Part shown: positions 1 to 9,335 of the stretch, in pieces
How positions within the stretch are numbered: position 1 is the first letter of the stretch
Layout: every line of letters starts with the position of its first letter
Origin: Myxococcales bacterium
Lineage (GTDB): Bacteria > Myxococcota_A > Polyangia > Polyangiales > Houyiibacteriaceae
Direction of reading: 5' to 3'
DNA: 64,000 bases
NCBI GenBank assembly: GCA_029861865.1
Contig: JAOTYL010000006.1
Location: forward strand, 177,780 to 241,779
Made by a program: the position numbers and the translations under genes
The notes under the pieces: model-generated
The model's input: only the letters and a program-made list of their open reading frames with translations
Database searches by the model: none
What the model was told of the DNA's origin: nothing

Positions 1-1467
1 GTGCTCGAGCTCTTCCCACGATTGGTGTCTCCCGGGTCACGTCTCGCACTCGTCGTGGGTGACGAATCGTGGACTTACCAAGAGCTCGCGGGTGCGGCAC
101 TTCGTCACGCGAGCGCAATCGAGGGTTTGGGAGCGGGACCGGGTGACAGGGTCGCCATCTGGGCGCACCCGACCCCCAGCACCGCTGCGGCCATCCTAGG
201 CAACATGAACGCGGGCGCCATCACGGTGCTCCTCAGCCCGAAGCTCGGGCCACACGAGCTCGCCCACATCGTGAACGACGCTACCCCTCAACTGGCATTT
301 TCCGATTTCGGCCATCCGACGCCCCCTGACATTGACGGGATGATCTGTCTTCGGGAGCGCTACGACGCTTCGGCGGGATCGCTACGGTCCCTGGCGGTCG
401 ACGACAATCCCGCGCTAATCCTCTACACGTCGGGCACCACCGGCGCTCCCAAGGGCGCCATCATCACGCGTCGAAACATCGCCGCGAACCTCGACGCCTT
501 GAAAGAGGCATGGGACTGGACCGATCGCGATACCGTCGTTCACTCGCTTCCATGGGTTCACGTGCACGGTCTGGTCCTCGGCCTCCTCGGGAGCCTACGA
601 GTGGGGGGTGCGCTCCACCACGTGCCGCGCTTTACCCCCAAAGGGATCGCCGCAGCGTTGAGGGACTCGCGTCACGAGCAGACGGTCTTCTTTGCGGTAC
701 CAACGATGTACCACCGGCTTGCGGAAGCAGCAGAGTCCGACGCGGCCCTCGTCGAAGCATTGAGGCGCCCACGGCTGCTCATATCCGGATCCGCGGCTCT
801 TTCTGTGCGCGACCACGAACGGATCCGTGAGTTGACCGGCCGAGGTGTGCATGAACGCTACGGTCTGACCGAGACCCTCATCAACTGCGGGGTGCCTGCG
901 TCACTCGCGCCGATGCCCGGATTCGTGGGTCCTCCGCTGCCCGGCGTCGAGCTCGTCTTGGTAGACGACCAGCGCCGTCGCATCGATGCATGTGACGACG
1001 AAACGATGGGGGAGGTCGCGGTGCGAAGTCCCTCCGTATTTGCGGGATACCTCAATCGGCCTGATGCCACTGCCGAGGTATTGGGCAACGATGGTTGGTT
1101 CTACACCGGCGATCTCGCAACCCGGGCCCAAGACGGCTCGATTCGGATCCTCGGCCGGCGAAGTACCGACCTGATCAAAACCGGAGGGTATCGCGTGGGG
1201 GCCGGTGAGATCGAAGCGTGCCTGCTGGATCATCCCGCGGTTGCAGAAGTCGCCGTGGTGGGCGCACCCGACGACGATCTCGGGCAACGGATCGTAGCGT
1301 TCGTCGTCATTCGGTCTGGCAGCGAAATTCACGAGGCGAAATCTCTCGTCGACTTCGTCGCGGAGCGTCTTAGCCCGCACAAGAGGCCACGCGATATCCG
1401 GTTCGTCGGCCAGTTGCCCCGGAACGCAATGGGCAAGGTTAAAAAGAAGCAGCTTCTGGGCGTTTAG
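1..1467 (+). CDS. AMP-forming acyl-CoA synthetase, malonyl-CoA synthetase (MatB)-like
   Basis: This adenylate-forming ligase would activate a carboxylic acid with ATP and CoA. The ATP-binding P-loop YTSGTTGAPKG lies near residues 141-151, followed by the ERYGLTET motif, the YTGDLA hinge region and a C-terminal lysine in NAMGKVKKKQ. About 488 residues and the overall pattern resemble malonyl/methylmalonyl-CoA synthetases more than the longer FadD enzymes. The GTG at base 1 could be the true start, because the N-terminus lines up with family members, but the window edge means an upstream start cannot be excluded. It converges on the next gene with a 3-bp gap. Superfamily is certain; substrate is inferred. 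Confidence 0.85.
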   Translation: MLELFPRLVSPGSRLALVVGDESWTYQELAGAALRHASAIEGLGAGPGDRVAIWAHPTPSTAAAILGNMNAGAITVLLSPKLGPHELAHIVNDATPQLAFSDFGHPTPPDIDGMICLRERYDASAGSLRSLAVDDNPALILYTSGTTGAPKGAIITRRNIAANLDALKEAWDWTDRDTVVHSLPWVHVHGLVLGLLGSLRVGGALHHVPRFTPKGIAAALRDSRHEQTVFFAVPTMYHRLAEAAESDAALVEALRRPRLLISGSAALSVRDHERIRELTGRGVHERYGLTETLINCGVPASLAPMPGFVGPPLPGVELVLVDDQRRRIDACDDETMGEVAVRSPSVFAGYLNRPDATAEVLGNDGWFYTGDLATRAQDGSIRILGRRSTDLIKTGGYRVGAGEIEACLLDHPAVAEVAVVGAPDDDLGQRIVAFVVIRSGSEIHEAKSLVDFVAERLSPHKRPRDIRFVGQLPRNAMGKVKKKQLLGV

Positions 1468-1470
1468 CCC

Positions 1471-2307
1471 CTAGGCTGTGAGCGATAAGGTCTTGCGGGT
1501 TACTCCGCAGGCCAGTGCAACCGCATCTCGGTATGCCCGCCACGCTCTTACGGCCTGTGCCATGACTTCGACGACCGCCGTTCGCTCACCGATCGGCACG
1601 TGATCGAGCATCGCTTTCCACGCTGCTTTTCGATGCTCTCCTTCGACTGCCCGGTGCGCCTTGGTGAGCGCGAGGCATTCCAAGGGGAGACCGTAGTGTT
1701 TCACCAGTGGGTGTTCCTCGAGCGGTGCCGTCGGCCGGGCGGGCGCCAAATCATCGAGCTCATGCCTCTCGTAGGCGGTGCCTTCGATGAAAAGGGTCGC
1801 GACCGCGGCCGCAACGGCCCATCCTCGAGCGGTGGTCGCATCGTCGAGGAAGCTTCGATATTGGTCTGCCCCGGGCAAGAGCTCGACACGCGCAAAACGC
1901 TCCATGTTCATTTTGAGACCGCGTGGGTACTCGAGGAAGAGCTCTGGATGCGGCTTTCCCGCCACAATCCCGCCTGTCTCTTCTTCGTAGATGTTCTCGG
2001 CAAGCTCGCGCCGAACCTCGGGGACGGGGCACTGTACGTAGGCCCGCCCGACGAGTACCGGAAAGTCGCGGACATACACTTCCCACTCTTGCTCGAGGTG
2101 GATGTGGAGTTTGTCTTTGCCTACGAGGCCCTCAGTGAAGGCTGGCCAAGCCCAGTGTGTCTTTCGCTCCATTTGCTGAAGAAGCGCCTCTTGAAACTCG
2201 GAGCGATCCACTGGTTTCAAGGTAGGCGTTTGAACCTCTGGTGTCGAAAATCGGCCGAAAGCGCAGCGTTTTACGTCGGTTCTCGACGAGCAGGTGCCGG
2301 CGCCCAT
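1471..2307 (-). CDS. haem-oxygenase-fold iron-dependent enzyme (TenA/PqqC/CADD-like)
   Basis: An all-helical protein of the haem-oxygenase-like superfamily, which includes TenA, PqqC, the chlamydial p-aminobenzoate-forming CADD and non-haem di-iron oxidases. Candidate metal ligands are visible in order: the Glu run in NIYEEETGG with the following HPELFLE, the Glu of LFIEGTAYER, and the EGEHRKAAW segment. It begins 6 nt after the speA stop on the same strand, so the two are probably co-transcribed, suggesting (inference) chemistry on arginine, agmatine or a polyamine, or an unrelated cofactor role. No good Shine-Dalgarno precedes the ATG at 2307. A GTG at 2211 would start nearer the conserved region and is a real alternative. 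Confidence 0.75.
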   Translation of the reverse strand: MGAGTCSSRTDVKRCAFGRFSTPEVQTPTLKPVDRSEFQEALLQQMERKTHWAWPAFTEGLVGKDKLHIHLEQEWEVYVRDFPVLVGRAYVQCPVPEVRRELAENIYEEETGGIVAGKPHPELFLEYPRGLKMNMERFARVELLPGADQYRSFLDDATTARGWAVAAAVATLFIEGTAYERHELDDLAPARPTAPLEEHPLVKHYGLPLECLALTKAHRAVEGEHRKAAWKAMLDHVPIGERTAVVEVMAQAVRAWRAYRDAVALACGVTRKTLSLTA

Positions 2308-2313
2308 TGCAGG

Positions 2314-4230
2314 TTAGGCGTCGCCTTTGAGATACGTGTAGCCCCGTAAGCTTTCTTCGTAGTGCTGCATGAAGGTCCGGAGCTGCGGAAGAGTCATGCG
2401 GCCGTGGTTGAGCGCGCGTTCTGCCTGTTTGCGTACTCGCTCGACCATCTCGTCGGGGTCGTATTGGAGATAACGCAATACATTGTCGATGGCATCGCCC
2501 TTGATGACGTTGGCGACGCTGTAGCCGTAGTCTTCGACTCGCACGTGAACGGCATTGGTGTCGCCGAATAGATTGTGAAGGTCGCCGAGGATCTCTTGGT
2601 ACGCCCCGCCGAGGAACATGGCGAGGAGATAGGGCTCACCTTCACGCACCTGGTGAAGGTCGATACCGCGTTGGACTTCCTCGACATCGATGAAGTGGTC
2701 CACGATCCCGTCCGAGTCGCAGGTCAAATCCGCGAGCCTTGCGCGAACGGTCGGCTCCTCGTCCAGTCGGTGAATGGGCATGAAAGGAAACAGGTGGTCC
2801 ATGGCCCAGATGTCCGGCGCAGATTGGAACAGTGAGAAGTTACAGTAGTAGATGGCGCCTAAGAGCTCCTCTACGATGTTGAGCTCCTCGGGAATGTACT
2901 TCAGGCGTTGCATGCTCTGGCTGATCTTCGCGCAGCAGCTCCAAAACAAGTGTTCGGCGCGCGCGAGCTCGCGAATCCCAAGGTAGCCGAACTTGAAAAG
3001 GCTCCGGGCTTCTTCGAGGGCTTGTTGTGCATCGTGCCAGGATTCCTGCACGTTTTTCGGCTGCACCCCTTTCCATGTCTCGTAGAACTCATCGAGGATG
3101 CGGTGGTCTTCGGGGCTGGGCGGTGTCGGGTCTTCGAATCGGACGGAATCGACGCCGAGCGCATCGAAGATCAACACCGACTGATAGGCTGCGATCGAAC
3201 GGCCGCTTTCGCTGACGATGGTAGGTGGCTCGACGCTCGCCTTTTCGCAAGCTTCTTGGACTGCGAACACGACATCGTACGCGTATTCCTGAAGGTCGTA
3301 GTTCATCGAGCCCCGGAAGTCGGTTTTCGACCCATCGTAGTCGACAGCGAGCCCACCGCCGACATCGAGGAAACCCATCGTGCAGCCCATCTTCACGAGC
3401 TCGACGTAGATCTGAGCGGCTTCGCGCATCGCATTCTTGACCGGGATTATGCTCGAGACCTGGCTTCCGAGGTGGAAGTGCAGGAGCTTGAGACAGTCGC
3501 CCAAGTCTCGCTTTTCGAGCTCGTCGACGACTTGGACGATCTCCGACATGGTCAGACCAAACTTCGCTCGGTCGCCCGCCGACTCCGCCCAGCGTCCGAT
3601 CCCCTTGCTGCTGAGCTTGGCTCGCAAGCCGAGGCAGGGGCGTATGCCCAGCTTTTCGGAAGCTCGAAAGGCGAGGTCCAGCTCTTCGATGCGTTCGAGC
3701 ACGACCACCACCGTGTTGTCGAATCGTTGCGCGACCAGCGCGGTCTCTAAATAAGCCAGGTCTTTGTACCCATTGCAGATGATCAAACCGTCTTCGTCGT
3801 CCATCGCCGCAAGGGCGATCAAGAGCTCTGGCTTTGAGCCCGCCTCTAAACCGAAACGCCACGGCTGACCCGATTCGACGATCTCTTCGACGACGTGTCT
3901 TTGCTGGTTGACCTTGATCGGAAAGACGCCTCGATACCGGCCCTTGTACCCATACTCCGCGATTGCACGCTCGAAGCACTGGTTGAGTAGCCGAATCCGG
4001 TCTTGAATGATGTTCGGAAACCGGATCAGAAGCGGGAGATCAATCCCACGTTCACCAAGCTGTTTGGTAAGGTCATACAGATCGATCGCCTTGTCGACAG
4101 TTGGATCGGGACGCACTTCCACGTGGCCGCGCTGGTTGATTCGGAAGTAGGGCTCACCCCAGCCCTTGACCTGATAGAGCTTCGCGCTCTTCTTCACGCT
4201 CCATTCCCGCGGCTGCCCGTTACCGTCCAT
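2314..4230 (-). CDS. speA: biosynthetic arginine decarboxylase
   Basis: PLP-dependent fold-III decarboxylase converting arginine to agmatine, the first step of the agmatine route to putrescine and spermidine. The 638 residues match the usual 630-660 of the family. The PLP-binding Lys is about residue 106 in FPIKVNQQRH. FHLGSQ, FDVGGG-type (LDVGGGLAVDYDG) and ESGRSI motifs follow, with the C-terminal NLFGDTNAVHV segment. The start aligns with known SpeA proteins (YQVKGWGEPYFRINQRGH). It is followed by the haem-oxygenase-fold gene after a 6-nt gap. I see no agmatinase or agmatine deiminase in the window. Confidence 0.97.
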   Translation of the reverse strand: MDGNGQPREWSVKKSAKLYQVKGWGEPYFRINQRGHVEVRPDPTVDKAIDLYDLTKQLGERGIDLPLLIRFPNIIQDRIRLLNQCFERAIAEYGYKGRYRGVFPIKVNQQRHVVEEIVESGQPWRFGLEAGSKPELLIALAAMDDEDGLIICNGYKDLAYLETALVAQRFDNTVVVVLERIEELDLAFRASEKLGIRPCLGLRAKLSSKGIGRWAESAGDRAKFGLTMSEIVQVVDELEKRDLGDCLKLLHFHLGSQVSSIIPVKNAMREAAQIYVELVKMGCTMGFLDVGGGLAVDYDGSKTDFRGSMNYDLQEYAYDVVFAVQEACEKASVEPPTIVSESGRSIAAYQSVLIFDALGVDSVRFEDPTPPSPEDHRILDEFYETWKGVQPKNVQESWHDAQQALEEARSLFKFGYLGIRELARAEHLFWSCCAKISQSMQRLKYIPEELNIVEELLGAIYYCNFSLFQSAPDIWAMDHLFPFMPIHRLDEEPTVRARLADLTCDSDGIVDHFIDVEEVQRGIDLHQVREGEPYLLAMFLGGAYQEILGDLHNLFGDTNAVHVRVEDYGYSVANVIKGDAIDNVLRYLQYDPDEMVERVRKQAERALNHGRMTLPQLRTFMQHYEESLRGYTYLKGDA

Positions 4231-4329
4231 GAGGACCGAGACTTAGCACACCACGACAAGGAGGGGATGGCACCGGCTCCGTTGCTCCACCGCCCTGACC
4301 GTGGTAGCCGAACGCGTAGGGGGAAGCCC

Positions 4330-6690
4330 ATGAAGAGCCGCTTGGCGCTGTTTCTTGTCTTTGTCGTGTCGGGACCTGGATGCTCGGAGGCCGCCGGGAA
4401 CTCGGAGTCGCCACCCGGGGAGGCTGTCCAAGAGGAGGTGCACGCAGAGGCTCGAGTGGAGCTGCCGGTTTCGGCAGCCCCACCGCCCGCCGCCGCAGCC
4501 ACGGGCACGTCGATCTACATGGACTTGCTGGCGCTCGCTCATCTCGCCGATGTCTACGATCCGGCCGGTCTATTGATCGACTTCGGAACCGCCTCGCGCC
4601 TGAAGTACACCAACGGCAACTGGAACAGCGGTTGGCAGGGCGAGCTCGAAGAGGGGGGCAGCCCCGTGTCGACGTTTGGAAAAACGGCCCGGCTCTACCT
4701 GCCCATAGAAGACACACAGCCGATGCAACTCCGAATTCGGGCAAAAGCGTACGCCTCCGGGCCGCTGATCACATACCTCAACGGCAAGACGCTCAAGGAA
4801 GTGCGTGCATCTCCAAACGAGGGCTTCGTCGAGCTCGTCGTCCCTCTGCCGAGTAAGAACGTCCAGCCTGGGGAAAACGCGATCCTGTTTCGCGCCACCA
4901 AGACCCGTCAGGTTCGCGGCAAGGCCCGTTCGTTTGCCGTCGATTGGGTACGCCTCGAAGCGGTCGCGCCACAGGGGGAAGCTCCCGTCCCGCCCGTAAG
5001 AATCGCCGTTGAGGAGCTCTCGGTCGGCGGTCTGAGCCGACGTTCCGTTCGCCTTGCACCCCGGGCGCAGGCCGACTGGTTCATCGAGGTGCCGGAGGAC
5101 GCGTCGTTGGTGTTCGGCACGGCGGCAACGACCGAGGGCGTAGGCACGCTCGAGATCGCGACGAACACCGACCGAAAGGTCACCCGCCAGGAATTGCCAG
5201 TGCGGGGCGTCTGGTCCGATCACCGAGTTTCGTTGAGCAGCCTCACCGGCGATGTCGTCCGCGTTCGGTTTCGCAACGCGGGTTCGGCGGAGGTTGCGCT
5301 GAGCGACGTCCGAATCACGAAGAAGTCAGGCCAACCGCTTACGATCGACAAGCCCGCCCGCAACGTCATCGTCCTCCTCATCGACACCCTGAGGGCGAGC
5401 AAGCTCTCGATCTACAACCCAAAGACGCGTGTGAAAACGCCTGCGCTCGATGCGTTTGCAGCGGAGGGGGTCGTCTTCGAGCGGCCTCAATCTCCCGAGA
5501 ACTGGACCAAACCTTCGGTCGCCAGCGTGCTGACCTCGCTCCATCCAGCGACGCACAACACCAAGGAAGACGCATCGAAGCTCCCGAAGTCGGCGCTCAT
5601 GTTGAGTGAGGTTTATCAAAAGGCCGGCTTCGAGACGGCAAGCTTCATCGCCAACGGATACGTGTCGAACGCGTTCGGGTTCGACCAGGGATGGGACCAC
5701 TACACAAACTACATTCGAGAGCGTCGCAACACCAATGCCTCCAACGTATTCGGTGAAGCGGCTTCGTGGATCGAGAAGAACAAGGGCAAGCGCTTCTTCG
5801 CATACATCCAGACGATCGATCCACATGTCCCCTACGACCCACCGGACAAATTCTTGAAGATGTACGACCCCGCGCCATACAAGGGTCAGGTTCAGAATCG
5901 CCGGACCCACTTGATGCTCGACGAGGCTAAGAAGAACCCGAAGAAATACTCCTTTACCAAGCGCGACAGGGCGCGCATCGAAGCGTTGCACGACGGCGAG
6001 ATCAGCTATCACGACGAGCACTTCGGAAGGTTTCTCGTCAAGCTTCAGGAGCTCGGTCTCGATGACAACACTCTCGTCGTGATCACCTCCGACCACGGTG
6101 AGGAGTTTCAGGAGCATGGCTCATGGGGCCACGGCCATTCGGTCTACCAAGAGCTTCTCAGCGTTCCGCTACTGTTTCGCTGGCCCGGGGTCATTCCAGC
6201 GGGCGCGCGGGTCGGGCCTGTCGTCAGCACGACGGACATCGGGCCCACCGTTCTCGAAGCCACCGGCGTTCCGATCCCCCAAGAGTTCGAAGGCCACAGC
6301 TTGATGGGTTTCATTCGAGGCGATTGGCCGATGGGGCCCTACGTCGCGTTCAGCGATTTCCTCGACCATCGCCGCGTGATCCGCGGCGGCGACTGGAAGC
6401 TGATCATCCGCGGCAATCTTTCGCAGGTGATCTTTGATTTGCAAAATGATCCCTGGGAGCAGAAGGAACTCGATGGTCGCGCCAATCCCATCGCGCAACG
6501 CTACCTTCGAACGCTTCACGGACAGTTCCTCGGCGCACGAGACCGGGGGAAGTGGCTGGCCGCTACGGCGGGCAGGTCCGCGGCGAAGCGCTTGAGCCAA
6601 GAGAAGCAGCCGATGACTCCTGAGCTCTGCCGACAGCTCGTTGCGCTCGGCTATATCAGCGCGGAATGCGACGAGATGCTCAGCAATTGA
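4330..6690 (+). CDS. sulfatase-superfamily lipoprotein lacking the formylglycine motif
   Basis: A 786-residue exported protein. The frame is open from 4003, but that stretch lies inside speA; the ATG at 4330 gives an N-terminal signal sequence with a Cys (SGPGC) that could be lipidated. After a roughly 330-residue N-terminal region rich in beta-type sequence comes an alkaline-phosphatase/sulfatase fold: NVIVLLIDTLRAS (metal Asp near residue 352), NWTKPSVASVLTS (residues 391-401), and TSDHGEEFQEHGSWGHGH (metal Asp/His). Where a sulfatase has C/S-x-P-x-R, this protein has T-K-P-S-V with Thr393 in the nucleophile position. That excludes formylglycine maturation and suggests a Thr-nucleophile phosphatase or phosphotransferase, or an inactive enzyme. 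Confidence 0.85.
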   Translation: MKSRLALFLVFVVSGPGCSEAAGNSESPPGEAVQEEVHAEARVELPVSAAPPPAAAATGTSIYMDLLALAHLADVYDPAGLLIDFGTASRLKYTNGNWNSGWQGELEEGGSPVSTFGKTARLYLPIEDTQPMQLRIRAKAYASGPLITYLNGKTLKEVRASPNEGFVELVVPLPSKNVQPGENAILFRATKTRQVRGKARSFAVDWVRLEAVAPQGEAPVPPVRIAVEELSVGGLSRRSVRLAPRAQADWFIEVPEDASLVFGTAATTEGVGTLEIATNTDRKVTRQELPVRGVWSDHRVSLSSLTGDVVRVRFRNAGSAEVALSDVRITKKSGQPLTIDKPARNVIVLLIDTLRASKLSIYNPKTRVKTPALDAFAAEGVVFERPQSPENWTKPSVASVLTSLHPATHNTKEDASKLPKSALMLSEVYQKAGFETASFIANGYVSNAFGFDQGWDHYTNYIRERRNTNASNVFGEAASWIEKNKGKRFFAYIQTIDPHVPYDPPDKFLKMYDPAPYKGQVQNRRTHLMLDEAKKNPKKYSFTKRDRARIEALHDGEISYHDEHFGRFLVKLQELGLDDNTLVVITSDHGEEFQEHGSWGHGHSVYQELLSVPLLFRWPGVIPAGARVGPVVSTTDIGPTVLEATGVPIPQEFEGHSLMGFIRGDWPMGPYVAFSDFLDHRRVIRGGDWKLIIRGNLSQVIFDLQNDPWEQKELDGRANPIAQRYLRTLHGQFLGARDRGKWLAATAGRSAAKRLSQEKQPMTPELCRQLVALGYISAECDEMLSN

Positions 6691-6693
6691 ACT

Positions 6694-7695
6694 CTAGTTG
6701 CGTTGGCGGGGAGTGGCACCGCCGATCCGCGCCACGAGCGTCGTGAGCAGATACCCGAGTCCAACCAAACCCAGAGCGGTCATGACCTCGCTGAAAGACG
6801 GTGCGTAGAACACCGTGGGGTATTTGTCGGGTGCGAGCTCGGCGAGCCGCTCCACGGTGAGCACTTCCCCTTTGAACACTTCGCCGACCTCTGGCGCCAC
6901 GCCTTCTTGGAACGGCCAGAGACCGAAGACCGCGCCAACCAACAGCCCCATCAATACGCCGAGGGTCGGTTGTTCATAGCGCTGGAGCACGAGCTTGACG
7001 AAGTTGCTGATCACCAGGACTCCCACCGCGACCCCGATGCCGACAGGCAACACGACGTTCAGGATGGGGTCAGATGCGCTCTCTAGCGCGTTGGCCTTGA
7101 CGGCCTCTTTGAGGGCGTCGATGGCGCTCAGCACGGGCACATACACGCCGAGCACCAGGAGAAGATATCCTCCACTCACCCCCGGGAGGATCATCGCGCT
7201 CGCCCCCGCAACCCCCGCGACGAACATCAGCAACGCCCCTTCGCGGTGGCCTCCTTCGCCCGAGCCTGCGACCTGCAGCCACGCAAGCGCCGCCATGGCG
7301 ATGAGACCCACCACCGCGCCCACCCAAAATCTACCGGTCGGAGGTCGCGCCATGTCCCACAGGACCGGAACTCCGCCCAAGGTGAGACCGATGAAGAGGC
7401 TATACATCGCCCAGCGATGCTCGACGACGGCCTCCTTGACCGGCCCGGCGCCAACGAGGATTGCCACCGCGGCAGCGCCGCCAACCAACCCCAACACCGC
7501 CAACGCGCCCCGTCGAAAGCGAAGGCTGCTCAGGTCGGCCAGAGCCTCGATGAACCGCGGATAGACCCCGGCTGCGAGCAGCATGGTACCGCCGCTGATA
7601 CCCGGCACCAGGTTCGCCAGACCCATGAGCACGCCGCCCAGAACACATCGAAGGCCCCACTTCGGGCTCATCGTGGCACTCGGTTCTCCGCTCAT
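6694..7695 (-). CDS. DUF368 polytopic membrane protein (PopT-type undecaprenyl-phosphate translocase)
   Basis: A 333-residue membrane protein with about eight to nine hydrophobic segments. The signature ANLVPGISGGTMLLAAGVYPRFIEAL near residues 27-52 and a second, related PGVSGGYLLLVLGVY segment in the middle are the internal repeats of DUF368. Members of this family have been shown to help return undecaprenyl phosphate across the cytoplasmic membrane for envelope assembly (established for the family, inferred here). It converges on the sulfatase-like gene with a 3-bp gap and is divergent from fxsA, with 88 bp between the start codons. Confidence 0.88.
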   Translation of the reverse strand: MSGEPSATMSPKWGLRCVLGGVLMGLANLVPGISGGTMLLAAGVYPRFIEALADLSSLRFRRGALAVLGLVGGAAAVAILVGAGPVKEAVVEHRWAMYSLFIGLTLGGVPVLWDMARPPTGRFWVGAVVGLIAMAALAWLQVAGSGEGGHREGALLMFVAGVAGASAMILPGVSGGYLLLVLGVYVPVLSAIDALKEAVKANALESASDPILNVVLPVGIGVAVGVLVISNFVKLVLQRYEQPTLGVLMGLLVGAVFGLWPFQEGVAPEVGEVFKGEVLTVERLAELAPDKYPTVFYAPSFSEVMTALGLVGLGYLLTTLVARIGGATPRQRN

Positions 7696-7783
7696 TGCGC
7701 GGGTTTACGGCAAATAGGGCCCCTGTCCAAAGAAAAGGACCCATCCGGTGGCTGGCGGCGCCCCAAGGACTTAGGTTCTGTCG

Positions 7784-8284
7784 GTGGGTCGCCTCTTCCT
7801 CTTGTTCACCGTCGTTCCCTTGGTGGAGCTCTATCTGCTGATCGCGATCGGGCGGGTCCTCGGGCCGGTGACGACCATCGGATTGGTGCTGGTAACGGGT
7901 GCGCTCGGTGCCTGGTTTGCACGACTCGAGGGGGCGCGGGTGATCCGTCGTTGGCAAGAGGCCCTCGCCCGGCAGGAGCTCCCGAAGGACGGGGTGATCG
8001 ATGGGCTGCTGATTTTCGTGGGTGGGCTGATGCTGATCACCCCCGGAATTCTGACCGACATTGCGGGGCTTTCGATGGTCATGCCGCCGACGCGGCGTGT
8101 CATCGCCCGATTCGTGCGCGCCTGGTTTGAGCGCCAAATCGCGGCGGGTCGGGTGCACGTGTATGCCCCGCGCTACGCCTCCTCGCGAAGCCGATCTGGT
8201 GACGTCATCGATGTCGAGGGTGAAGTGATCGAGGTGGTCGAGGTGCGGGAAGCAACCGATGTCCCGCCACAGCTTGAGAAGTAG
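7784..8284 (+). CDS. fxsA: FxsA family membrane protein
   Basis: Cytoplasmic membrane protein of 166 residues. The opening GRLFLLFTVVPLVELYLLIAIGRVLG and the later LLIFVGGLMLITPGILTDIAGL are the hallmark hydrophobic segments of FxsA, named after suppression of F exclusion of phage T7. Biochemical function is unknown. Start is a GTG at 7784; no ATG fits, and the hydrophobic first helix begins immediately. The C-terminal 45 residues are polar and acidic. It precedes the FKBP lipoprotein by 33 bp. Confidence 0.88.
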   Translation: MGRLFLLFTVVPLVELYLLIAIGRVLGPVTTIGLVLVTGALGAWFARLEGARVIRRWQEALARQELPKDGVIDGLLIFVGGLMLITPGILTDIAGLSMVMPPTRRVIARFVRAWFERQIAAGRVHVYAPRYASSRSRSGDVIDVEGEVIEVVEVREATDVPPQLEK

Positions 8285-8317
8285 ACACGTGGCGTCCCGT
8301 CGGCTAGGACGCCCTCC

Positions 8318-9265
8318 ATGAAGTCACTCTGGACCCTCCTGTGCTGCGTGGTGCTCGCCGCCACGCTTACCGCCTGCAAGAGCAGCGCCCCCGCCCCAAC
8401 CGAGGGCGAGTCCGAAGCCGAGTCGACTGCCGCGACCGACGAGGCCGCCAAGACCGAAGCCGCGGCCGCGTCGGCCGAGAAACCGGAGGCAAAGCCCGAC
8501 ATCCCCGCACCGCCCGATGTTGCCGCGCCCCCCAAGGACGCCAAGCGGAGCGAGTCTGGCCTCGCGTGGACGGTCTTGACGAAGGGTGACGGTGACAAGA
8601 GCCCCGGGGAGTTCGACATCGTTACGGTGAACTACACCGGATGGACCACCGAGGGCCGGATGTTCGACAGCTCGGTAAAGCGGGGCAAGCCAGCCGAGTT
8701 TCCGCTGAATCGAGTCATCCCCGGTTGGACCGAGGGGGTGCAAATGATGGTGGCCGGTGAGAAGCGCCGGTTCTGGATCCCCGGCAAGCTCGCCTACGGC
8801 GAAGCCCAGGCCAACGACCCTCATGCGCAGTTCGGCCCGCCGCGTGGCACCCTAGTCTTCGATGTCGAGCTACTCAGCTTCAAGGAAGCTCCCAAGCCTC
8901 CCGACGCCCCCAAGGACGTCGCCAAGATTCCAAAGAATGCCAAGAAGACCGATTCCGGCCTTGCCTCCCGTGTGCTCGAGAAGGGCGATGGCGAGCAGCA
9001 CCCGACGGCGACCAGCACCGTGACCGTCAACTACTCGGGCTGGACGACCGACGGCAAGATGTTCGACAGCTCGATCGTTCGGGGCAAACCAGCGACCTTT
9101 GGGTTGAATCAGGTGATCCCGGGCTGGACTGAGGGCCTTCAGCTGATGGTGGTCGGTGAGAAGCGGCGCCTCTGGATCCCGGAGAACTTGGCCTATGCCG
9201 GCCGGCCTGGGCGCCCTCAGGGCATGCTCGTCTTCGACGTCGAGCTGCTCGAGATCAAGAACTGA
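8318..9265 (+). CDS. tandem FKBP-type peptidyl-prolyl isomerase lipoprotein
   Basis: Exported folding catalyst with a lipoprotein signal peptide (lipobox LTAC, Cys20), a low-complexity Ala/Glu/Pro linker (residues 21-75) and two FKBP domains, about residues 78-190 and 211-315. Each has VTVNYTGWTT or VTVNYSGWTT, MFDSS, VIPGWTEG and GEKRRxWIP motifs, and both end in LVFDVELL. The second domain lacks the roughly nine-residue insertion seen in the first. Most bacterial FKBPs have a single domain, so this is an internal duplication. It probably works on the outer leaflet or in the periplasm. Confidence 0.93.
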   Translation: MKSLWTLLCCVVLAATLTACKSSAPAPTEGESEAESTAATDEAAKTEAAAASAEKPEAKPDIPAPPDVAAPPKDAKRSESGLAWTVLTKGDGDKSPGEFDIVTVNYTGWTTEGRMFDSSVKRGKPAEFPLNRVIPGWTEGVQMMVAGEKRRFWIPGKLAYGEAQANDPHAQFGPPRGTLVFDVELLSFKEAPKPPDAPKDVAKIPKNAKKTDSGLASRVLEKGDGEQHPTATSTVTVNYSGWTTDGKMFDSSIVRGKPATFGLNQVIPGWTEGLQLMVVGEKRRLWIPENLAYAGRPGRPQGMLVFDVELLEIKN

Positions 9266-9335
9266 AGCCGCCTCCCAACGGACGATAGATCCAAAGCTCC
9301 CCTCGCGCGTCTACCCGAGGAGTGAGGAGCAAAGC

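Noticed and set aside
2908..3750. 280-codon plus-strand ORF opposite speA
   Set aside because: It is the complement of a well-supported gene and has no motif of its own.
4003..4329. Open frame upstream of the sulfatase-like gene
   Set aside because: It lies within speA on the opposite strand; the signal peptide begins at 4330.
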